Positions 1-3,633 of a stretch of 5,037 bases of DNA are shown here, piece after piece. Location: the NCBI GenBank assembly GCA_021300055.1, contig JAJTHU010000007.1:1-5037 (forward strand). The letters run 5' to 3'. The notes beneath the pieces were generated by a model. That model was not told where the DNA came from. It worked only from the letters and a program-made list of their open reading frames with translations, and made no database searches. Each line of letters starts with the position of its first letter. The stretch's first letter is position 1. A program made the position numbers and the translations under genes. Source of the stretch: Nitrosomonadaceae bacterium (GTDB lineage Bacteria > Pseudomonadota > Gammaproteobacteria > Burkholderiales > Usitatibacteraceae).

Positions 1-2
1 TC

Positions 3-86
3 CCGGTTGAGCGTCTGGCTGAGGTGCTGCCCGTCCTTAGCGAGCTGCGCAGGGTCATGGACGAGATGCGCGACAACATCCCCTAG
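3..86 (+). CDS. C-terminal end of an unidentified protein (partial, enters from left edge)
   Basis: This frame is open from the left edge to a TAG at 84-86 and gives 27 residues ending in MDEMRDNIP. The peptide is rich in Leu, Glu and Arg with leucines spaced as in an amphipathic helix (ERLAEVLPVLSELRRVMDEM), so it looks like the helical or coiled-coil tail of a real protein. It ends exactly against the convergent minus-strand gene: the stop codons, TAG at 84-86 here and TAG on the complement of 83-85, share CTAG. Such exact abutment supports it being a real gene end. The product cannot be recognised from 27 residues. Frame 1 over the same bases is also open, so this call is an inference from composition and context. 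Confidence 0.45.
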   Translation, partial: PVERLAEVLPVLSELRRVMDEMRDNIP

Positions 87-562
87 CACGAATCTGCCAC
101 CAGCGCCTCACGTTGCGCCAGCCAGGACGCCGACAACTTGCCGCGCAGCAGCTGGCTGACGCCCACCTCGAGGCGTCCCAAGGCGATGGCTTCGATCAGG
201 TCGGGGGCCAGTTGTGCCAGTCGGCTCATCTTGCTCGCTTGGCCGAGGTCGATGCCTTCGGCCGCCGCGATCTCGGTCATCGAACTGAACCGTCCTTCGT
301 CCAGCAGGCGCTGCCAGTGGTGCGCGAGGCCGAGCGCCCGGATCAAGGGAGTGTCCTGCGCCATCTCGCGCACCTGCCGCTCACGACGGGCCTCGTCCAG
401 GAACTCCTGCGGCGCGTCCAGCGGCGTGATGACCTGCTTCTTCAAACCCCGGCGCACCAGCGTCCAGGGCAGGAATGTTTCCATCTGCACGCCGCCAGCA
501 GGCAGCGGCGTCTGATACGTCACTGGGTCGCCCTTGGCGTGGCCGCGATGCTTCTTGCTCAC
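83..562 (-). CDS. Small helix-turn-helix protein of a serine-recombinase module (downstream copy)
   Basis: 159 residues from a GTG start at 560-562. A helix-turn-helix-like segment lies at about residues 94-117 (SSMTEIAAAEGIDLGQASKM), followed by SRLAQLAPDLIEAIALGR. This matches the small accessory proteins that commonly follow large serine recombinases, whose typical core is IAxAEGxxxSYVSRxLRLxLLAPDIVEAIxxG. A second family-like element, METFLPWTLVRRG, begins at residue 27, so translation from the internal ATG at 482-484 is possible. I prefer the GTG because GAGGAGG (567-573) lies 4 bases upstream and the start overlaps the previous stop as GTGA. The protein resembles the product at 559-930 in both the N-terminal METF-P-T--RRG block and the helix-turn-helix block, so the two look like a tandem duplication. 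It probably binds DNA and acts on the element's recombination or regulation, but this is inference; no biochemical role is established that I can name. Confidence 0.8.
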   Translation of the reverse strand: MSKKHRGHAKGDPVTYQTPLPAGGVQMETFLPWTLVRRGLKKQVITPLDAPQEFLDEARRERQVREMAQDTPLIRALGLAHHWQRLLDEGRFSSMTEIAAAEGIDLGQASKMSRLAQLAPDLIEAIALGRLEVGVSQLLRGKLSASWLAQREALVADSC

Positions 563-930
563 ACATCCTCCTCAAAACTGGCCATGAGCTGGCGCTGGGC
601 CTGCCAGTCGACCATCAGGCGGTTTCGCTGAAACCACATCAGGGTCAGCCGCCGTGGCTGCTTGCCCGCCATGAACTGCTCAATGATGTCGGGGGCCAGC
701 AGGGTCAGTCGCAGCAGTTCGTTGACCACCGAGTGGTGCAGCTTCTCGGCGCGGGCGATGGCCGACCCGCTCTGCATCGCGCCGGTGTCCAGCAGGTGTT
801 GCCAGTAGAAGGCCCGTGCCACACCGTCGAGCAGGGTCACGTCGTGGACGTTGCGCTCGTCGGTGACCACGCGCTGGACGCCCCGGCGGCGAAACGTCAG
901 GGGCACAAAGGTTTCCATCGACTCGTCCAT
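559..930 (-). CDS. Small helix-turn-helix protein of a serine-recombinase module (upstream copy)
   Basis: 123 residues from ATG at 928-930 (MDESMETF). The frame stays open further upstream, to 999, but that stretch overlaps the recombinase and has no family character. GGAGG at 941-945 sits 10 bases before this ATG, and the ATG shares one base with the recombinase stop (TGATG). Residues 5-17 (METFVPLTFRRRG) form the N-terminal block. FYWQHLLDTG (41-50) precedes a helix-turn-helix-like region at about 54-77, and RLTLLAPDIIEQFMAGKQP (74-92) is the family hallmark. Proteins of this type are usually encoded directly after large serine recombinases, as here. It ends in a 4-base overlap with the next copy. 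It is likely a DNA-binding accessory of the recombinase; its exact function is unknown to me. Confidence 0.82.
   Translation of the reverse strand: MDESMETFVPLTFRRRGVQRVVTDERNVHDVTLLDGVARAFYWQHLLDTGAMQSGSAIARAEKLHHSVVNELLRLTLLAPDIIEQFMAGKQPRRLTLMWFQRNRLMVDWQAQRQLMASFEEDV
567..573 (-). promoter_or_regulatory. Strong ribosome binding site deciding a GTG start
   Basis: On the minus strand the sequence reads GAGGAGG, then ATGT, then the GTG at 562-560. The ATG touching the motif (566-564) is in another frame and too close to be used. The site lies inside the last codons of the upstream gene, as expected for translational coupling. Confidence 0.6.
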
Positions 931-1568
931 CAGACTTCGACCTCCAGCAGTTCGGCACCGATGCTGTCCGGGGCGAATTCCTTGATAAGCGCGTTCCAAC
1001 CCACCTCACGCCACTTCACCTTGATCCCCTGCACCTCGCCCGCGTGGACGAGGTCGATGCGCTCGATCATCAGATTGGCGATGCGGTGGCGCTCGACCGG
1101 GAACAGTTGATCCCACACGTTGTTGAGCCGTCCCATCGCCATCACGGTGGTGGCCTCGTCGATCTGGGCCCCGTTGCGTTGGATGTGCCGCACAACCGAC
1201 GCTACGGTCTCCGGGCTGGTCAGCACCGTTCGGATCTGGGCCACCACTGCAGCCTCAATCTCCGGCGCAGGTAAGCGCTCGTAGCTCTTGCCGGGTGCTC
1301 CGAACCGGCTTTCCGACTTAGACACGTAGTAGTGGTACTTGCGCCCGTTCTTGCGCGAGTAGGTCGGGTACATCCGTTCGCCCGAGGGGGCGTACAGCAG
1401 GCCGCGCAACAAAGCGTCGGTGCGCGACCGGATCTTGGTTTCCACCGACCGGGCGTGCCCATCCCTCGCCAGCACCGCGTGAACCTTGTCCCAAAGCTCC
1501 TGGTCGATGACTGTTGATTTCAGCCTGATTCGCTGCCCCCGGTCGTCGACATTTGGTGTTGAATTCAC
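930..1568 (-). CDS. C-terminal fragment of a large serine recombinase (5'-truncated remnant)
   Basis: 212 residues from a GTG at 1566-1568; no Shine-Dalgarno motif precedes it, so the start is uncertain. From about residue 20 the protein matches the post-catalytic part of large serine recombinases. TVIDQELWDKVHAVLA (19-34) is the end of the recombinase domain. LLRGLLYAPSGERMYPTY and RKYHYYVS (53-83) are the zinc-ribbon-like domain, in a cysteine-free form as in many relatives of this subfamily. A helical segment follows, then LNNVWDQLFPVERHRIANLMIERIDL (148-173) and a terminal strand region. The N-terminal resolvase domain with the catalytic serine is missing, as is most of the recombinase domain; complete members are usually 500-700 residues. 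An in-frame TGA at 1608-1610 and the nei gene immediately upstream rule out a hidden N-terminus here. Residues 1-18 look unrelated to the family. It cannot catalyse strand exchange and is functionally a pseudogene, although the frame is intact and coupled to the two downstream genes. Confidence 0.85.
   Translation of the reverse strand: MNSTPNVDDRGQRIRLKSTVIDQELWDKVHAVLARDGHARSVETKIRSRTDALLRGLLYAPSGERMYPTYSRKNGRKYHYYVSKSESRFGAPGKSYERLPAPEIEAAVVAQIRTVLTSPETVASVVRHIQRNGAQIDEATTVMAMGRLNNVWDQLFPVERHRIANLMIERIDLVHAGEVQGIKVKWREVGWNALIKEFAPDSIGAELLEVEV
941..945 (-). promoter_or_regulatory. Ribosome binding site of the upstream helix-turn-helix gene
   Basis: GGAGG on the minus strand, within the last codons of the recombinase remnant, 10 bases before the ATG at 930-928. 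It selects this ATG over the upstream in-frame ATG at 999. Confidence 0.55.
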
Positions 1569-1586
1569 GTTTTCTGCTTGAAAACG
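1568..1586. repeat. Perfect 7-bp inverted repeat between nei and the recombinase remnant
   Basis: CGTTTTC-TGCTT-GAAAACG on the plus strand: two perfect 7-base arms around a 5-base spacer. It lies 7 bases beyond the nei stop codon and touches the GTG start of the recombinase fragment. No T-run follows on either strand, so it is not a clear intrinsic terminator, though it could form a weak hairpin after nei. The symmetric form and its place near a recombinase boundary also fit a protein-binding or recombination core site. Function is unproven. Confidence 0.5.
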
Positions 1587-1593
1587 CCCGTAT

Positions 1594-2436
1594 TTACTTG
1601 GGTTTGATCATTGTGTTGACGCCCTGACAGCGCGCACAGAAGAACACGCCGCGACCGCCGCGGTTCACGCGGCTAACTTCAGCACCACAACGCCAGCACG
1701 GCAGCCCTTCCCGGTCGAACACATAAAACCGGCTGTGCTCATGCGCGCGGCTGTGTCTGGTGGCCGTCGCCATGGCGTGTCGATATTCGCGCAACGGTCG
1801 CACCACGCCTTCTTGCTCCACACTTCGTCGGGTGAGCTGAATGCATGCAAGCGCCAATCGTTGTAGCTCGTTGTTGCTGAGTTCACCAATCCGAGCAAAC
1901 GGATCAACGTGCGCGACAAACAATGCATCGGCACGGAGGTAGTTGCCCAAGCCAGCGATCACCGCTTGGTCCAGCAAGGCATCCGCGACCACACGCCGTG
2001 GAAACGCGCTGAGCCGCGACGCAACCGTCGCCACGCTCACCTCTGGCGCGAGCACTTCAGGCCCCAGCTTCGCGATGTAGGGGTGTGAATCGATGCGGTC
2101 GCGGTTCAGCCACGCGAACTCGGTCGCGCTGTACAGCACCGCGCGCTGTGACGTTGTGGAGATGATGAGTCGCACTTGGCGCGCGAGCAGCGGTTCATCG
2201 CGGCCGTGAATCTGCCACTCGCCGTAGAGCTGGTTATGCGAATAGAGCACGTCGCCGTTGTCGAACTCGGTCAGCATCGCTTTGCTACGCGAATACACGC
2301 GCACGATTTGCGTGCCCCGCAGCCGTTTGGCCCGGCGCTTCAAGGGAGGGTAATGCAGCGCAACCTCAATGCGCTTGTTGGCGAGCGCTCGATCGAGCGC
2401 CGCCGCGGCACGGTAAATTTCCGGCCCTTCTGGCAT
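1594..2436 (-). CDS. nei: Endonuclease VIII (Nei), DNA glycosylase/AP lyase
   Basis: 280 residues; E. coli Nei has 263. The enzyme removes oxidised pyrimidines in base-excision repair and cuts the abasic site by beta,delta-elimination. The start is fixed by chemistry: MPEGPE must begin the protein because Pro2 is the Schiff-base nucleophile and Glu3 the general acid. The frame is open upstream to 2679 but that stretch is not coding. Other hallmarks are Lys52 in SRSKAMLTEF, the intercalating loop SHNQLYGEW (Gln69-Leu70-Tyr71), the helix-two-turn-helix at about 154-173 (LLDQAVIAGLGNYLRADALF), and a C-terminal zinc finger with Cys247, Cys250, Cys267 and Cys270 and Arg262 at the hairpin. SHNQLYG and the LYSAT segment favour Nei over Fpg (MutM). 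It diverges from the SDR-photolyase operon, which suggests a shared DNA-damage role. No clear ribosome binding site precedes the ATG. The transcript may run on into the recombinase remnant 25 bp downstream. Confidence 0.95.
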   Translation of the reverse strand: MPEGPEIYRAAAALDRALANKRIEVALHYPPLKRRAKRLRGTQIVRVYSRSKAMLTEFDNGDVLYSHNQLYGEWQIHGRDEPLLARQVRLIISTTSQRAVLYSATEFAWLNRDRIDSHPYIAKLGPEVLAPEVSVATVASRLSAFPRRVVADALLDQAVIAGLGNYLRADALFVAHVDPFARIGELSNNELQRLALACIQLTRRSVEQEGVVRPLREYRHAMATATRHSRAHEHSRFYVFDREGLPCWRCGAEVSRVNRGGRGVFFCARCQGVNTMIKPK

Positions 2437-2581
2437 GTCGGGATGGTTTTGGTTTGAACTTAACTCAGCGGCAGACGGGTTGACGAAAGCCCAGCATACA
2501 CCCTGACAACATCCACTAATGCGCGTAATGGGTACAAGCACTTCGTACCAAGCGGCAAACCTCCATGCACCAAAATAGCGG

Positions 2582-2594
2582 GAACGATTCGTTC
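2582..2594. repeat. 13-bp perfect palindrome in the divergent control region
   Basis: GAACGA-T-TCGTTC, six perfect paired bases around a single central T. It lies about 90 bp upstream of the SDR start and about 145 bp upstream of the nei start, a position where an operator shared by both transcripts could sit. No regulator is encoded in the window, so the protein that might bind it is unknown. One such palindrome in a region of this size could be chance. Confidence 0.35.
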
Positions 2595-2672
2595 GCACAA
2601 AGACCCAACGAACCCGACCGCATCCGCGGCAAAGACCTTCAGATTGATCACCCCTCACATCACCCTCCCTGC

Positions 2673-2676
2673 AAGG
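2673..2676 (+). promoter_or_regulatory. Ribosome binding site of the SDR gene
   Basis: AAGG lies 9 bases before the ATG at 2686 in an A/T-rich leader (CAATAAATA). It is a modest Shine-Dalgarno match, but the placement supports the chosen start. Confidence 0.5.
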
Positions 2677-2685
2677 CAATAAATA

Positions 2686-3450
2686 ATGAACGACGCAACA
2701 TCCCCCTCGGGCGTACTGTTAGTCACTGGTGCAGCAGGCGGCCTGGGCCAAGCTGTGGTCGCGCTCACGATGCGTGAAGCGCCCGAAACGAGAATCGCCG
2801 CTGTTGGGCGCGACGCAGATAAGCTGCGCGCGGCATTCGGCGATGCCCACCTTCAAATCGTCGCAGACGTCGGCGAGGCAGAAGGCGCGGCGCACGCGGT
2901 TGAGCGCTGTACGGCAGAGCTCGGCGTACCGACGCAATTTGCGCATTGCGTCGGCAGCATCGTATTAGGGCCAGTGGCACGGGTAAACCCAGCGCAATAC
3001 CGCGAAGCGATGCGCGCCAACCTCGATAGCGCGTTTTTTATGCTGTCAGCGCTCTCTGGTGCTGCCAAAAAGCACAACACAGCGATGTCGATGTGTTTCG
3101 TGTCCACCATCGCCGCACAGGTTGGCATCGCCAACCACGAAGTCATCGCCGCGGCCAAAGGCGGACTTGAGGCGATGGTGCGCTCAGCGGCGGCATCGCA
3201 CGCCGCGCAAGGCATTCGCATCAACGCCGTTGCACCCGGCCTGATGGACACGCCAGCGGCCGCGCGCTTCTTGTCGAGCGATGCCCTGCGCGATGCGAGC
3301 GCGAAGCAATATCCACTTGGCAGCATCGGTACGCCAGACGAGCTCGCGGGCTTAATCGTCTGGCTGCTCTCCGACGCGGCAAAGCGCGTGACGGGCCAGA
3401 TCTGGACGGTCGATGGCGGCTTCACCAGCATTCGGCCGGTAGTGAGGTAG
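2686..3450 (+). CDS. Short-chain dehydrogenase/reductase-family protein with an atypical active site
   Basis: 254 residues, normal length for a classical SDR. The Rossmann fold is intact: TGAAGGLG at 14-21 (TGxxxGxG cofactor loop), Asp61 in VADV, an altered NNAG stretch (HCVGS, 87-91), Asn112 in MRANLDSAF, Ser140 in CFVSTIAA, Lys158 in AAAKGG, and the C-terminal IRINAVAPGL and VTGQIWTVDGG blocks. The catalytic Tyr of YxxxK, expected four residues before Lys158, is Ile154 (NHEVIAAAKGG). His151 is nearby but out of register. So NAD(P) binding is likely, but ordinary oxidoreductase chemistry is doubtful. The gene leads a coupled operon with the DUF2256 and photolyase genes, which suggests a role linked to the photolyase, its cofactors or light response; that is inference. 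From memory, similar NHEAIAAAK-type SDRs occur beside FeS photolyases in other bacteria, which should be verified. Start chosen at ATG with AAGG upstream; TGAAGGLG at residue 14 fits the family. Confidence 0.9.
   Translation: MNDATSPSGVLLVTGAAGGLGQAVVALTMREAPETRIAAVGRDADKLRAAFGDAHLQIVADVGEAEGAAHAVERCTAELGVPTQFAHCVGSIVLGPVARVNPAQYREAMRANLDSAFFMLSALSGAAKKHNTAMSMCFVSTIAAQVGIANHEVIAAAKGGLEAMVRSAAASHAAQGIRINAVAPGLMDTPAAARFLSSDALRDASAKQYPLGSIGTPDELAGLIVWLLSDAAKRVTGQIWTVDGGFTSIRPVVR
3444..3447 (+). promoter_or_regulatory. Ribosome binding site inside the SDR 3' end, deciding the DUF2256 GTG start
   Basis: GAGG, part of the final codons of the SDR gene, ends 6 bases before the GTG at 3454-3456. There is no other sensible start ahead of the conserved core, because the SDR stop TAG at 3448-3450 is in the same frame two codons upstream. 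Confidence 0.6.
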
Positions 3451-3453
3451 AGG

Positions 3454-3633
3454 GTGGGAGATAAGTCTTCCTTCAAAGGCAACAAATCTCACCTGCCTAG
3501 TAAGCCCTGCGTCGTCTGTGGGCGCGAGATGACGTGGCGCAAAGCGTGGGCCAAGAACTGGGACGAGGTGAAGTACTGCTCTGAGCGTTGCCGTCGGCAG
3601 AAGTCTTCTAGCGGCATCGGGAGCGGCGGATGA
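3454..3633 (+). CDS. DUF2256-type small zinc-finger protein
   Basis: 59 residues from GTG to TGA at 3631-3633. The core is LPSKPCVVCGREMTWRKAWA followed by KNWDEVKYCSERCRR (residues 14-48), which matches the DUF2256 signature of CxxCxRxFxWRKKWxxxWxxVKYCSxxCR. Cys19, Cys22, Cys42 and Cys46 are the likely zinc ligands. The N- and C-terminal tails are short, polar and Ser/Gly/Lys-rich. DUF2256 has no established biochemical role that I know of; its genes are often found beside FeS-type photolyases, as here. It sits two codons after the SDR stop and overlaps the photolyase start by 4 bases (ATGA), so the three proteins are probably made together. It could be an RNA- or DNA-binding accessory or help the photolyase, which is inference. 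The small size makes it easy to miss in annotation. Confidence 0.9.
   Translation: MGDKSSFKGNKSHLPSKPCVVCGREMTWRKAWAKNWDEVKYCSERCRRQKSSSGIGSGG
3619..3623 (+). promoter_or_regulatory. Ribosome binding site of the photolyase gene
   Basis: GGGAG lies inside the last codons of the DUF2256 gene, 6 bases before the ATG at 3630, and supports that start and the 4-base ATGA overlap. Confidence 0.55.

Larger units (their letters stand above)
2437..2685. promoter_or_regulatory. Divergent intergenic control region between nei and the SDR-photolyase operon
   Basis: 249 bp separate the nei start (minus strand) from the SDR start (plus strand), so both promoters should lie here. It contains two symmetric elements: GGTAC at 2531-2535 facing GTACC at 2545-2549, and the 13-base palindrome GAACGA-T-TCGTTC at 2582-2594. 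A CTGACA at about 2502-2507 with a weak TAATGG 17 bases later is the best plus-strand promoter guess, but the -10 match is poor. I assign no promoter firmly. A minus-strand frame of 63 codons (2460-2651) is open here but has no family resemblance that I recognise. Confidence 0.45.

Noticed and set aside
113..1110. Long plus-strand frames at 113-631 and 475-1110
   Set aside because: They lie antisense to the recombinase module and have no family motifs; the minus-strand frames carry clear homology, overlaps and ribosome binding sites. These are shadows caused by high GC.
1568..1586. Intrinsic terminator for nei at the inverted repeat
   Set aside because: The stem is only 7 bp with two GC-pair clusters at its ends and no T-run follows, so I list it as a repeat only.
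2502..2530. Sigma-70 promoter CTGACA-17-TAATGG
   Set aside because: The -35 is good but the -10 matches only two of six consensus bases; not strong enough for its own feature.
2460..2651. 63-codon minus-strand frame with hydrophobic stretches in the divergent region
   Set aside because: GTG start, no recognisable family, no helpful neighbour; a GGAGG-like stretch lies about 12 bases upstream, which is too little to call a gene.
2437..2679. N-terminal extension of nei by 81 codons
   Set aside because: Nei needs Pro2-Glu3 of MPEGPE at its N-terminus for catalysis, so the extension cannot be part of the enzyme.
3059..3244. CRISPR arrays, tRNAs or other RNA genes anywhere in the window
   Set aside because: I saw no spaced direct repeats and no cloverleaf-like or rRNA-like stretches; the small plus-strand frame here is a shadow within the SDR gene.
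2853..3485. 210-codon frame antisense to the SDR
   Set aside because: Shadow of the SDR frame with Ala/Ser-rich, motif-free product.
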